The notes under the pieces were generated by a model that was not told the DNA's origin, did not search any database, and was given only the letters and a program-made list of their open reading frames with translations. Position numbers and translations under genes: made by a program. From an uncultured Methylocystaceae bacterium (GTDB taxonomy: Bacteria; Pseudomonadota; Alphaproteobacteria; Rhizobiales; Beijerinckiaceae), in NCBI GenBank assembly GCA_937870755.1, contig CALMZV010000165.1:31795-95794 (forward strand): DNA of 64,000 nucleotides. The letters run 5' to 3'. Positions 1 through 8,205 of the stretch are shown here, one piece after another (positions within the stretch are counted from its first letter, which is position 1; each line of letters begins with the position of its first letter).

Positions 1-1698
1 CGTCCGGTCATGCGTGACGGCCAGCCGGTCGAGAGCCGCGAGGCCGTCGCCCGCCGCAACGAGTTGATCGAGAAGCTGGCGAGCCTGCCGGCCGTCCCCG
101 GCGCGCTCGACCAGATCGTCCAGCACTTCGGCATCGACATGGTGGCCGAGGTGACGGGCCGCTCGCGCCGGATCGTCCGCAAGGGCCAGCGTCTCGTGGT
201 CGAGAATCGTGCGGCCTCCGCCAATCTCGCCGAGACGCAGGCATTTATGGATGACGCCAAGCGCGTCCTCGTGTTCAGCGATGCCGGTGGGACCGGGCGC
301 AGCTACCATGCGGAACTCTCGGCGCGGAACACGCGCCTGCGCGTCCACTACCTGCTCGAACCCGGCTGGAAGGCCGACGCCGCCATTCAGGGCCTCGGCC
401 GCACGCACCGCACGAACCAGGCGCAGCCTCCGCTATTCCGCCCGATCGCCACGAACGTCAAAGCGGAAAAGCGTTTCCTGTCGACGATCGCCCGCCGCCT
501 CGACACGCTCGGCGCGATCACGCGGGGCCAGCGCCAGACCGGCGGGCAAGGTCTCTTCCGTCCCGAGGACAATTTGGAAAGCCCCTATGCGCGCGATGCG
601 CTGCGCCAGCTCTACATGTTGCTGGTGCGCGGCAAGGTCGAAGGCTGCTCGCTCGACCGCTTCGAATCCGCCACCGGCCTGAAGTTGATGGACTCGACCG
701 GCATCAAGGACGAGCTGCCACCGATCACCACCTTCCTCAATCGGCTGCTGGCGCTCACCATCGAGCTTCAGGGCGTCCTCTTCACCGCCTTCGAGCAGCT
801 CCTGACGGCGCGCATCGAGGGCGCCATCGCCAGCGGCACCTATGATGCCGGGCTGGAGACGCTGACCGCCGAGCGGTTCACCGTCACCGACCGAAAGACC
901 ATCTATGTCCATCCGGGCACCGGCGCGGAAACCCGGCTGCTGACCATCACGCAGCGCGAGCGCAATCGACCGCTGGCGCTGGACGCCGCCCTCGGCCATC
1001 TCGATGACCGGCGCGCGAAGCTCCTCGTCAACGAGCGTTCCGGCCGCGCCGCCGTTCAGGTGCCGACCACCAGCATCATGCTCGACGATGGCGAGATCGA
1101 GCGCCGTGTTCGCCTGCTGCGCCCGATGGAGGGGCATAACATTCCCCTCAAGGCCATGAGCGAAACCCACTGGATCGAAGCCGATCAGGATGCGTTCGCC
1201 GCCGCCTGGAACGCCGAGATCGCCGAGGTGCCGCAGTTTGCCGACAGCACGATCCACGTCGTCACCGGACTGTTGTTGCCGATCTGGAAGCGCCTGCCGA
1301 ATGAATCGACGCGGGTGTATCGCCTCCAAACCGATGACGGCGAGCGCATCATCGGCCGCCGGGTCTCTCCGGCCTGGGCCGCCAATGCGACCACGACCGG
1401 CACGACCGCGCTCACGGCAGATGACGCCTTCATGGCGCTGGTGGACGGCCGCACGATCCTCGATCTCGCCGAGGGCCTTCAGCTTCGGCGTGCGCGCGTC
1501 ATGGGCGTGAACCGGATCGAACTCTCCGGCTTCACCGACACCATGCGCGAGCGCCTCTCGGCCTATGGCCTGTTCCACGAGATCATCTCGTGGAAGCTGC
1601 GCATGTTCGTGCCGGTCGACGCCAGTGGGCCGGTCGCGCTCGCCAAGCTGCTCGAACGCTGGCCGGTCGAGCGCATCGGCGAACGGGAGGCGGCATAG
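1..1698 (+). CDS. Strawberry-notch-type helicase/methylase-like protein, C-terminal part (5' end outside window)
   Basis: The frame is open from the first base, so the true start is upstream. About 565 residues are visible. Early in the fragment the VLVFSDAGGTGRSYHA and IQGLGRTHRTNQ stretches match the C-terminal helicase lobe of Strawberry-notch-like SF2 proteins (motif VI is the Q..GR..R part), and the remainder fits the SbnoC extension. In alphaproteobacterial conjugative elements such proteins are very large, often with an N-terminal methylase-like domain, and are thought to act in DNA processing or protection after transfer (inference). The stop codon abuts the start of the Toprim gene, so the two are probably cotranscribed. 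Confidence 0.85.
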   Translation, partial: RPVMRDGQPVESREAVARRNELIEKLASLPAVPGALDQIVQHFGIDMVAEVTGRSRRIVRKGQRLVVENRAASANLAETQAFMDDAKRVLVFSDAGGTGRSYHAELSARNTRLRVHYLLEPGWKADAAIQGLGRTHRTNQAQPPLFRPIATNVKAEKRFLSTIARRLDTLGAITRGQRQTGGQGLFRPEDNLESPYARDALRQLYMLLVRGKVEGCSLDRFESATGLKLMDSTGIKDELPPITTFLNRLLALTIELQGVLFTAFEQLLTARIEGAIASGTYDAGLETLTAERFTVTDRKTIYVHPGTGAETRLLTITQRERNRPLALDAALGHLDDRRAKLLVNERSGRAAVQVPTTSIMLDDGEIERRVRLLRPMEGHNIPLKAMSETHWIEADQDAFAAAWNAEIAEVPQFADSTIHVVTGLLLPIWKRLPNESTRVYRLQTDDGERIIGRRVSPAWAANATTTGTTALTADDAFMALVDGRTILDLAEGLQLRRARVMGVNRIELSGFTDTMRERLSAYGLFHEIISWKLRMFVPVDASGPVALAKLLERWPVERIGEREAA

Positions 1699-2754
1699 AT
1701 GGCTCGCCTCGCGGCTTCCGAACTCGCAATCCGTCTCGGCCGACAGGCCGAGGCGGTTTGCCGTCACTATCTGTCGTCCGGCCACCGCGCCGGACGCTAC
1801 TGGCAGGTCGGCGACGTCCGCAACACGCCGGGTCGCTCGATGTTCGTGCGACTGACCGGGCCGGAGACCGGCAAGGGTGCAGCCGGCAAATGGACCGATT
1901 CCGCAACGGGCGAGCATGGCGATCTTCTCGACGTCATCCGCGAAAGCTGCGGGCTGATCGACTTCAAGGACATTGCCGAGGAGGCGCGGTCCTTCCTTGC
2001 CCTGCCGCATCCTGAACCCGATGATCGTGACTGGCGACCGGCATCGGCGCCGGCAGGATCGCCCGAAGCCTCACGGCGGCTCCTGGCCATGGCGAAGCCC
2101 ATCGGGCGGACGCTCGTGGAAACGTATTTGCGGAGCCGCGCCATTACGGCTTTGCACGAAACCGGAGCCCTGCGCTTCCACCCCCGCTGCTACTATCGGG
2201 CCGACGAGAACGCACCGACCGAGACCTGGCCGGCAATGATCGCCGCCGTCACCGACCCCGCCGGCACGATCACGGGAGCGCACCGCACCTGGCTCGGTCC
2301 CGACGGCTTCACCGAGGCGCGTCTTGGCCGTGCGCCGATCGAGACGCCCCGGCGTGCGATGGGTGATCTCCTTGGAAACGCCGTCCGCTTCGGCATGGGC
2401 TGCGAGGTGATGACGGCCGGCGAAGGCATCGAAACAGTGCTGTCCGTGCGCTCGGTTCTGCCCAGGATGCCGTCTCTAGCGGCGCTCTCGGCGGCCCATC
2501 TCAGCGCCATCCTGTTCCCAGGGACGTTGCGGCGGCTCTATGTCGCCCGCGACAACGATCCGGCCGGCGACGGTGCGATGACGACCCTGACAGAGCGTGC
2601 GAGCGCGGTCGGGATCGAGACGGTCGTGCTCGCGCCACGGCTCGGCGACTTCAACGAAGATCTCAGGCTGCTCGGCCACGACGCATTGGCGGCACGGCTG
2701 CGCGACCAGATCGTCTCTCAGGACATAGCCCGCTTCATGTTGCTGGCGGCCTGA
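1699..2754 (+). CDS. Toprim domain protein, primase-like
   Basis: A 351-residue protein beginning directly after the stop of the helicase gene. The N-terminal half has the look of a phage/plasmid primase zinc-ribbon-like region without an obvious cysteine cluster (WTDSATGEHGDLLDVI). The C-terminal part is a Toprim fold: the acidic EGIET motif is near residues 241-245 and the ARDNDPAG motif, which carries the metal-binding aspartates, near 282-289. Proteins of this type are standard in these integrative elements and probably act in priming or processing of transferred single-stranded DNA. The precise reaction cannot be read from sequence. Confidence 0.85.
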   Translation: MARLAASELAIRLGRQAEAVCRHYLSSGHRAGRYWQVGDVRNTPGRSMFVRLTGPETGKGAAGKWTDSATGEHGDLLDVIRESCGLIDFKDIAEEARSFLALPHPEPDDRDWRPASAPAGSPEASRRLLAMAKPIGRTLVETYLRSRAITALHETGALRFHPRCYYRADENAPTETWPAMIAAVTDPAGTITGAHRTWLGPDGFTEARLGRAPIETPRRAMGDLLGNAVRFGMGCEVMTAGEGIETVLSVRSVLPRMPSLAALSAAHLSAILFPGTLRRLYVARDNDPAGDGAMTTLTERASAVGIETVVLAPRLGDFNEDLRLLGHDALAARLRDQIVSQDIARFMLLAA

Positions 2755-3081
2755 TCGGTCACGGTCAGGTGGTAGCGGCAAGGCGGTATCGGGGAGCCGA
2801 TTCAGCCATGACGATTTACCTCCGGGGCTAGGAGGCCACCCCCACGGCCTTCTGAGAGGGCGATCGGGCATCAGCCGTGCCGGACAGGCAATGTCTGCGC
2901 CCGACGATTTTCCGCCGCGTCCTGCGGACGCTTTGCATCGCGAAGCAAAATCGCCGGGCTTCGCCATCCTCCTCTGCGTTCCGGCCTTCCGCTGCGCGTC
3001 AGGTGCAGGTCCGACCCGTCCGACGCCTTCGTCGCCATGAAGGCCGCGATGGGCGCGGCTTCGAGCCGAAGGCAGACCGCC
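2755..3081 (+). other. Gap without a supported gene; contains a hairpin
   Basis: I see no credible coding sequence in these 327 bases. A hairpin can be drawn from AGGAGGCC (2830-2837) and GGCCTTCT (2846-2853), eight pairs including one G-U, but no U-tract follows. An in-frame ATG at 3037 could extend the next gene upstream, but those residues look like untranslated leader. Confidence 0.4.
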
Positions 3082-4011
3082 ATGACCGAACACCACGACA
3101 CCGACTACGAGCCGCACCACGAATCCTCCCCGACCGATCACGTCCTTCAGGAACTGGCGCTCTACGGCTACCGTCCCTTCGAGGACGAGCCCGATCCGCG
3201 GCCGCTCCCCGAGGGCAATGTCGTAGCCGGGAGCATCGCCGACATCTTCGACGCCCTGGTGGTGACGCTTTCTGACACCCGCCTCGAACCCGACCTCGAA
3301 GAACTGCTCTGGGGCACGGTCAACCTCTTCCATCGCGCCACCAGCCGGATCGAACGCGAGCTGGACGACAACGAGGTTGGGCAGCGCCGCCTTCAGAGGG
3401 AACAGGATGGCTCCGAGGTGAAGTCCGTCGAACTGGAGCGCCTGACGGCAGAGGGGCAGACCCTTCTCGAACGGCGCGACGCCTTCGAGCTGATGCGCGA
3501 CCAGGCCGCCGATCACTTCGAGCGCCACACCCACTCGGTCTGGCGGCCGCGCACGGGCTCGATGGTCAACCATCGCAACCTGACCGCCGCGATGATCGAC
3601 AGCCGCGACTTCCTCGCCGCGAAGAAGCACGCCGAGAACGAGGTGCTCCTTCCGCCCGGCCCGAAAGTGGCATTCACCGGCGGTCTCGACTACAACGACC
3701 ACCGCCTGATCTGGGCCAAGCTCGATCAGGTTCACGCCAAGCACCCCGACATGGTGCTGCTGCATGGTGGAAGCCCGAAGGGCGCCGAACTCATCGCCGC
3801 GAAATGGGCCAGCAACCGCAAGGTCACGCAAATCCCCTTCAAGCCCGACTGGACGAAGCACGCCAAGGCAGCGCCGTTCAAGCGCAACGATGCGATGCTG
3901 GACACCATACCGATCGGGGTCATCCACTTCCCCGGCACCGGGATTCAGGACAATCTCGCGGACAAGGCCCGCAAGCTCGGCATCCCGGTCATGAAGCACG
4001 GCGGCGCGTAA
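3082..4011 (+). CDS. DUF2493 domain protein (SLOG superfamily)
   Basis: A 309-residue protein with its start placed at ATG 3082 (MTEHHDTDYE). An ATG at 3037 is in frame, but the added residues are not protein-like. The N-terminal 190 residues are acidic and helical with a probable coiled segment. The C-terminal third, from about residue 195 (VAFTGGLDYNDH), is DUF2493: the LLHGGSPKGAELIAAKWA stretch is the glycine-rich nucleotide-binding motif of the SLOG fold. This family is a constant passenger of alphaproteobacterial conjugative elements. A nucleotide or nucleotide-derivative ligand is predicted for the fold, but no activity is known to me. Confidence 0.85.
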   Translation: MTEHHDTDYEPHHESSPTDHVLQELALYGYRPFEDEPDPRPLPEGNVVAGSIADIFDALVVTLSDTRLEPDLEELLWGTVNLFHRATSRIERELDDNEVGQRRLQREQDGSEVKSVELERLTAEGQTLLERRDAFELMRDQAADHFERHTHSVWRPRTGSMVNHRNLTAAMIDSRDFLAAKKHAENEVLLPPGPKVAFTGGLDYNDHRLIWAKLDQVHAKHPDMVLLHGGSPKGAELIAAKWASNRKVTQIPFKPDWTKHAKAAPFKRNDAMLDTIPIGVIHFPGTGIQDNLADKARKLGIPVMKHGGA

Positions 4012-4014
4012 AGC

Positions 4015-4043
4015 GCCGCCGAAAGGCGGCTGTTATAGCCGCC
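4015..4043 (+). terminator. Two mutually exclusive hairpins after the DUF2493 gene
   Basis: GCCGCC (4015-4020), GAAA and GGCGGC (4025-4030) form a tight tetraloop hairpin just after the stop codon. The same GGCGGC can instead pair with GCCGCC at 4038-4043 across TGTTATA. There is no strong U-tract, so termination would be weak. The two pairings exclude each other, which is the layout of an attenuator, but may be chance in GC-rich DNA. Confidence 0.4.
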
Positions 4044-4173
4044 TATACTTGAGCGACGGCACGAAGGCTTTTATGATGCTCACCTGTAGAACCGGCAAAG
4101 CAGCATAGTCGCAGGCGAGAGCGTATCCGAAGTCAGCCTGTCGTGATCCTCAACCATTCAAGTGGAGGTTTCC

Positions 4174-4590
4174 ATGACGCTGATCCTTCTCGCCATCTCG
4201 CTGACCATCACCTTCTGCGTGATCGCCTGGCACCTCGCCATCTATGCGCTGCCTGTCATGACGGGTATCACCGCGTTCCAATATGTCTATGCCAGCGGCT
4301 CGGGCTTCATGATGTCCGCGCTTGCGGCCGTCGGTGCCGCCATTGGCTCCATCGTGCTGGTGATCGCCGTTCTCGGCCTTGCCAAGAACCCGGCCTTGCG
4401 CTTGATCGCACTCGCGATCTTCGCCATTCCGGCCGTCATCGCCGGCTTCGCGCTGGTCCATGGCGTGACCAAGCACATGATCGACTCGGCCATCGCCATC
4501 AACATCCTCGGCGGGATCGGCGGCATCGTCATCGGCGTCGCGGCCGTGGTGAACCTCAATGCGGTCGGAACGGCTGCGCTTTCACGCTGA
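4174..4590 (+). CDS. Small integral membrane protein of unknown function
   Basis: A 138-residue protein. ATG 4174 is chosen because GGAGG at 4164-4168 sits five bases upstream; an in-frame GTG at 4162 lies too far into the leader. The sequence is almost entirely hydrophobic, with about four transmembrane segments (starting LILLAISLTITFCVIAW, the last with glycine-rich ILGGIGGIVIG). Small membrane proteins of this kind recur at this position in related elements. I do not recognise a named family or function. Confidence 0.75.
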   Translation: MTLILLAISLTITFCVIAWHLAIYALPVMTGITAFQYVYASGSGFMMSALAAVGAAIGSIVLVIAVLGLAKNPALRLIALAIFAIPAVIAGFALVHGVTKHMIDSAIAINILGGIGGIVIGVAAVVNLNAVGTAALSR

Positions 4591-5370
4591 CTTTGCCGTT
4601 CCGGTGATGCTGGCGGCATGGGCCGGAAGGGATGGGTGTCGCCCTGCGGGCCGCGCTTTCGGCTTCGCCGGAACCACGCCTGCGGCGCGTTTCCGCCATT
4701 CGGCTTCAATCGCTGACACGGGGCGGCGGCGATCCATCGCTCCCATGGCCTATCCCGGCAGCGTTCGCGCCAAGCCTCCCGCCATCCGATCAGAACAGAG
4801 GTCTCATCAGGTTGCTGAATGCGCCATCGCCGTGTCGGTCGCGCCGTCCGGCCCGGTGCGTCGGCGTCGGGCGGAATCTGTGAGCGTGGCGGTCGAAGCG
4901 GTACTGATCTGCCCATGGGTTGAGCGACGCGCTGGGCCGCGAACACCTTTATGCCATCCTGCAATGCACTGGGTCGAGCCTCGTACCGTGGGACATTGAT
5001 CCGGAGATTGGTACAGGCAATCTGGACGGCGTCTCATTCTCGCGGAAGTCCCCGCTTGCCTCAGAAGCCAGGGCACGGAATCGGCAGGCGAATGGGGAAG
5101 TGGCCGGTGCGCCACCGAGGCGGTGCGTCTAGCCCTGTCATCATCTGCGGCCAGCAAGGACGCAGTTCTGGCTCCGGTCTCCACCGGGCTTACGAAAGCA
5201 CCAATCCCTCCGACTGACTGATCCCCTAAGTCCGTTCTGTTTCCTTCCGGCAACCCCCGCGGTTTCCGGCCGTGTTGCCGCGCAGGCGCGGCTGCCCGCT
5301 CCACCCGGACCTTAGGGGTCAAGCCGCCGCCAGAGGCGGCGATGCAGGAGTCTCCAGACGGCCTTGGCCG
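4591..5370. other. Long gap without a supported gene, upstream of the ssb leader
   Basis: About 780 bases with no reading frame that looks like protein on either strand; the long frames are products of high GC content. A hairpin, GCCGCC (5323-5328) with GGCGGC (5335-5340), lies close before the structured ssb leader. The stretch may hold the ssb promoter or decayed sequence. Confidence 0.4.
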
Positions 5371-5418
5371 GGTCTCGTCGGAGGGAATGGTTCCTCCGAG
5401 AAGCAACGGAGACCTACA
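5371..5418 (+). promoter_or_regulatory. Structured 5' leader of ssb (copy A of a repeated leader element)
   Basis: An inner hairpin, TCGGAGG (5378-5384) with CCTCCGA (5393-5399), closes the loop GAATGGTT. An outer stem pairs GGTCTC (5371-5376) with GAGACC (5409-5414), burying the Shine-Dalgarno GGAG at 5408-5411. The ATG follows at 5419. The same architecture recurs at 6221-6269, with the distance from GTCG to ATG being 42 bases in both. This suggests a cis-acting translational control element. The ligand or protein that would act on it is unknown. Confidence 0.6.
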
Positions 5419-5820
5419 ATGCAGAACACCGTCATCCTCGCTGGCAACATCGGCCAGGACCCGGAAACCCGCACCACCCAGGGCGGCACCCGCATCACCC
5501 ACTTCACCCTCGCAACCTCGCGCCCTCGCTACTCGGAAGGCAAGGTGGTCCGCGACGACAGGGGCTACCGGGTGCAGGACACCGAATGGCACCGGATCAC
5601 CGCCTTCAACGGTCTCGGCAAGACGATCGAGGAGCATTGCGAAAAGGGCATGAAGGTTCTGGTTCGCGGCCGCATCCACTACACCAAATGGACCGACCAG
5701 CAGGGCAACGACCGCTACGGCTGCGAGATCATCGCCGAGACCGTCGATTTCCTGAACCGGGCGAAGCAGACCGAGAACGACGACGGCAAGTTCATCGACG
5801 ACGATGACATCCCGTTCTGA
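5419..5820 (+). CDS. ssb: Single-stranded DNA-binding protein
   Basis: A 133-residue SSB. The OB fold spans about residues 1-108 (NTVILAGNIGQDPETR, then ITHFTLATSRP and DTEWHRITAFN). The acidic C-terminal tail ends DDDDIPF, the partner-binding tip used to recruit replication and repair proteins. ATG 5419 gives the standard family N-terminus; longer upstream frames do not fit. As the element-borne SSB it probably coats the transferred strand. A structured leader precedes it and a strong terminator follows, so it appears to be a single-gene unit. Confidence 0.97.
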   Translation: MQNTVILAGNIGQDPETRTTQGGTRITHFTLATSRPRYSEGKVVRDDRGYRVQDTEWHRITAFNGLGKTIEEHCEKGMKVLVRGRIHYTKWTDQQGNDRYGCEIIAETVDFLNRAKQTENDDGKFIDDDDIPF

Positions 5821-5835
5821 TCGGATGGCCGGAGA

Positions 5836-5862
5836 CCCGGCGGCGAAAGCCGCCGGGATTTC
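5836..5862 (+). terminator. Rho-independent terminator of ssb
   Basis: CCCGGCGGC (5836-5844), loop GAAA, GCCGCCGGG (5849-5857), then ATTTCTTAT. A nine-pair GC stem with a short T-rich tail sixteen bases after the ssb stop codon. Confidence 0.85.
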
Positions 5863-6220
5863 TTATGTTCGCGCAGAATCGACACCGCCATGCGTTGCGG
5901 CTCCTGGGTGCTGCGCGCCGTTTTACGCAAAGGGATCAAACAGACCGGCGTGCGCGAGGCGCATATTCGGCGGCGGGCATCCCGCGGACCATAGACAACC
6001 GCGGACGATCGCGACCGTCAGGCAGCGAGCCAGGGCAGCGCCGGCAGGGGCAATGCAGGACCAACCGGCTCCGGCAAGCGGAAACCACCCCGCTCTTGTG
6101 GCTTAACCTTGGTTCCGGTCCCGGCCTTCCAGGGTCAACCCTCATGGGGTCCGCTACGCAAGCGTGCGGTCGCTTCGTCTTCGCCTGCGCGATGACCCCG
6201 GCCGAGCCCAAAACACTTCG
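5863..6220. other. Gap without a supported gene
   Basis: About 360 bases between the ssb terminator and the second structured leader. No reading frame here resembles a protein. It presumably holds the promoter of the small gene at 6270. Confidence 0.4.
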
Positions 6221-6269
6221 GGCGCCCGTCGAGTGGGGAATGGTCCCCGCCAAAATCGGGAGCCGGACA
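6221..6269 (+). promoter_or_regulatory. Structured 5' leader of the 54-residue gene (copy B of the repeated leader element)
   Basis: The inner hairpin GTGGGG (6233-6238) with CCCCGC (6245-6250) closes the loop AATGGT. The outer stem pairs GGCGCCCG (6221-6228) with CGGGAGCC (6257-6264) with one mismatch, and the Shine-Dalgarno GGGAG (6258-6262) lies inside it. The stem bases differ from copy A but pairing is kept, the loop core AATGGT is identical, and so is the CAATG at the start codon. Confidence 0.6.
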
Positions 6270-6434
6270 ATGACCCTCGCAACTGCCAACGCCTACGCCG
6301 CCAGTCTCGCCTCCACCCTGATGGTCGCGATCGTCATCTTCCGCGCTGGCGACGGCACCATGAGCGTGATGCCCGCCACCGAATATGACGGCGACGATGA
6401 CACCATCGTCTCCGAGATCGATCCCTTCGCGTGA
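6270..6434 (+). CDS. Small conserved element protein, 54 residues
   Basis: MTLATANAYAASLAS begins a short protein with one hydrophobic stretch (TLMVAIVIFRAG) and an acidic tail ending in VSEIDPFA. The start at 6270 has GGGAG eight bases upstream; an in-frame ATG at 6240 lies in the hairpin loop and is less likely. I recall short proteins of this form after ssb in rhizobial conjugative elements. Function unknown. The C-terminal tail rich in aspartate recalls the SSB tail in character only. Confidence 0.65.
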   Translation: MTLATANAYAASLASTLMVAIVIFRAGDGTMSVMPATEYDGDDDTIVSEIDPFA

Positions 6435-6437
6435 AAC

Positions 6438-6456
6438 GGGGCGGATCATCCGCCCC
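6438..6456 (+). terminator. Rho-independent terminator after the 54-residue gene
   Basis: GGGGCGG (6438-6444), loop ATCAT, CCGCCCC (6450-6456), followed by TCCATTCATTT. It ends the small transcription unit three bases after its stop codon. Confidence 0.75.
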
Positions 6457-6679
6457 TCCATTCATTTAGATGCCGCCCGCCCAGCGCGGTCGTCGGTGTG
6501 CTGCGGGCCGAGGCCGCCTTTCAGGCGCCCCGATACCGCGCAGCCCCGCGAATCACTGCACCGGAACCACGTCGCCGCAGATTTCATGCAGCGTCTTTAG
6601 ACTGGCAAAATAGAGCAGCGACGACTAAAATAGCCGTAGTTCTGGAATGCGCGTAGGTCCGAATGGGAGGTGATCATGC

Positions 6680-6946
6680 ATGATCACCGCCCGACAATCA
6701 CGGGCCGCACGCGCGTTGCTGGGTTGGACGCAGGAGACGCTCGCTGACAAGGCCCGCATAGCACTGACCGCACTCAAACGCCTCGAATCCGAAAGCGGGC
6801 TCGAGGTGTATGAGACGACACGCGATCAGACACGCAGGGCTCTTGAAGCCGCTGGCATCGTCTTCCTGTCGACCGACCGAGGGCAAGGAGTGCTGTTGGT
6901 CGATGATCGCGAAAACAAACCCACTCGATCCAATCCTTCGCGCTGA
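6680..6946 (+). CDS. XRE-family helix-turn-helix regulator
   Basis: An 88-residue protein. The helix-turn-helix is at about residues 3-45 (SRAARALLGWTQETLADKA, then ALKRLES), followed by a short region ending LLVDD that is typical of compact regulators of this type. GGGAGG at 6665-6670 supports ATG 6680. It precedes a stand-alone DUF2285 gene. In the Mesorhizobium ICE circuit a small regulator (QseC) controls the DUF2285 anti-activator QseM; the pairing here is similar, but both genes point the same way rather than diverging. Equivalence is inference. Confidence 0.85.
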   Translation: MITARQSRAARALLGWTQETLADKARIALTALKRLESESGLEVYETTRDQTRRALEAAGIVFLSTDRGQGVLLVDDRENKPTRSNPSR

Positions 6947-7042
6947 TCCGCGACCGGCAAGACTTGCTGGCGCACGCGGTCAATCCATTTCGGATCAATC
7001 TTGGTTAATAGACAGACGTCGCATATCCACCGAGTCTGCATC

Positions 7043-7303
7043 ATGATCGAGCCATTCGCTGACCTCGCCCCGTCCGGACAAGATCTCACCGACTATGACC
7101 GGTCGCACGTCAAGCTCTACATGCGCCTGCTGGATGCGGCCGACGACGGCGCCCATTGGGAGGAAGCCGTACAGGTCTTGTTCGGCCTCGATCCTGCCGG
7201 CGAGCCAGAACGCTGCCGTCGCATCCATGACAGCCATCTCGATCGTGCTCGCTGGATGACGCACACCGGCTACCGGCACCTCCTTCGGCAGCCGCACGGC
7301 TGA
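7043..7303 (+). CDS. Stand-alone DUF2285 protein, QseM-like anti-activator candidate
   Basis: An 86-residue protein (start MIEPFADLAPSG at ATG 7043). Its core LYMRLLDAADDG, VQVLFGLDP, EPERCRRIHDSHL and GYRHLLR lines up with the C-terminal DUF2285 domain of the split gene just downstream (LRLRAADGRMNGATYREIA, IYGAARVDTEPWK, GGYLRLLR). DUF2285 is an unusual helix-turn-helix variant. In ICEMlSymR7A, QseM is a short DUF2285 protein that binds and blocks the activators TraR and FseA. The matching size and position suggest the same role, but this is not shown by sequence alone. Confidence 0.7.
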   Translation: MIEPFADLAPSGQDLTDYDRSHVKLYMRLLDAADDGAHWEEAVQVLFGLDPAGEPERCRRIHDSHLDRARWMTHTGYRHLLRQPHG

Positions 7304-7315
7304 TCGACTGGCAGG

Positions 7316-7342
7316 CGGGTGATGCCCATTCGACATCACCCG
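7316..7342. promoter_or_regulatory. Perfect 9-bp inverted repeat before the FseA-like gene
   Basis: CGGGTGATG (7316-7324), nine-base spacer, CATCACCCG (7334-7342). No U-tract follows, so an operator is more likely than a terminator. It lies between the DUF2285 gene and the split activator gene. Confidence 0.5.
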
Positions 7343-7428
7343 ATGCTCTCCCCCAAGCTTCCAACCCACGCCCGGCCCGGCAAAAGTAATGCGCTCGACT
7401 TGCACGCACCATGCGGGGAGTTGATGCG

Positions 7429-8191
7429 ATGAGGCCCGATACATCAGACTGGCGGAACGACCACAGCTACGATTTCCTCGACGCTCTGCCGATCGAGGGC
7501 CTCGCCTGGGAATGCCTTCGCAGACACCATCCCTATCAGGACCAATACGCCAGCCTGGTCCGCGCCCGCACCGAAACCTTGCCGCTGCCTCGCGAGCAGC
7601 AGCAGCGTTGGGGGTTGCGATTTCCCGGCAAGACCAGGTCTTTCCGCCGCGCAACAACAGGTGATCTGGTCGCCGTCGAGCGATCCAGCCGTCGTCTTGC
7701 TGTCGGAGCGGCCAAACTTCCTGCCCACCACCTCAAATGCTCTCGCCGACAGGTTCGTCGCGGAGCGTGGCGGCCCCGAAGGGTCATATTCCAGTCTTAC
7801 CGAACACGATCTACAGGTTCTGCTCCTTCCCGGTACGTCTCCGGGCGATCAACTCGCTGCCGTCATTCCACTTGATGATGACATCCTCGATCGCATCGAT
7901 GCGCTAACACGCCTCGCGCGCACCTGGCTCGGGCGCCCGCCGCTGCCCGATACGCGCATGACGGTCGATCAACGCCGCCGCTTTCGTCTGAGGCTCCGCG
8001 CCGCAGACGGCCGCATGAACGGCGCCACCTATCGCGAGATCGCCATTGCGATCTATGGCGCGGCGCGCGTCGATACAGAGCCCTGGAAGACATCGCCACT
8101 CCGCGACGCCGCCATCGCCTTCGTCGAAGCCGGAATGGCGCTCATCGATGGAGGCTATCTGCGCCTGCTCCGGCATCGCCGTCGCGTCTAG
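7429..8191 (+). CDS. DUF6499-DUF2285 transcriptional activator split by a +1 frame change (FseA-like)
   Basis: ATG 7429 has GGGGAG at 7415-7420. The first frame gives the DUF6499 domain (DWRNDHSYDFLDALPIEG, LAWECLRRHHPYQDQYA) up to QQRWGLRFP. The homologous continuation is then in the next frame (+1): from about 7622, FPARPGLSAAQQQVIWSPSS, and on through a complete DUF2285 domain (LRAADGRMNGATYREIA, EPWKTSPLRDAAI) to TAG 8191. In ICEMlSymR7A the excision activator FseA is made from two frames by programmed +1 frameshifting, in the same domain order. The crossover is at UUU CCC (7621-7626). Without a shift the first frame runs on to 7875 as non-homologous sequence. Alternatives are a mutation or a base-call error in the CCC tract. 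Confidence 0.75.
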
Positions 8192-8205
8192 CCTGCTCCG
8201 CGGCA

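Noticed and set aside
433..2010. 525-codon open frame on the minus strand opposite the helicase gene
   Set aside because: It is antisense to a conserved protein, has no family features, and spans two genes; high GC leaves antisense frames open.
4287..4964. Minus-strand frame of 225 codons across the membrane-protein gene and the following gap
   Set aside because: Low-complexity Met/Pro/Ala/Thr translation antisense to a clear membrane protein with its own ribosome-binding site.
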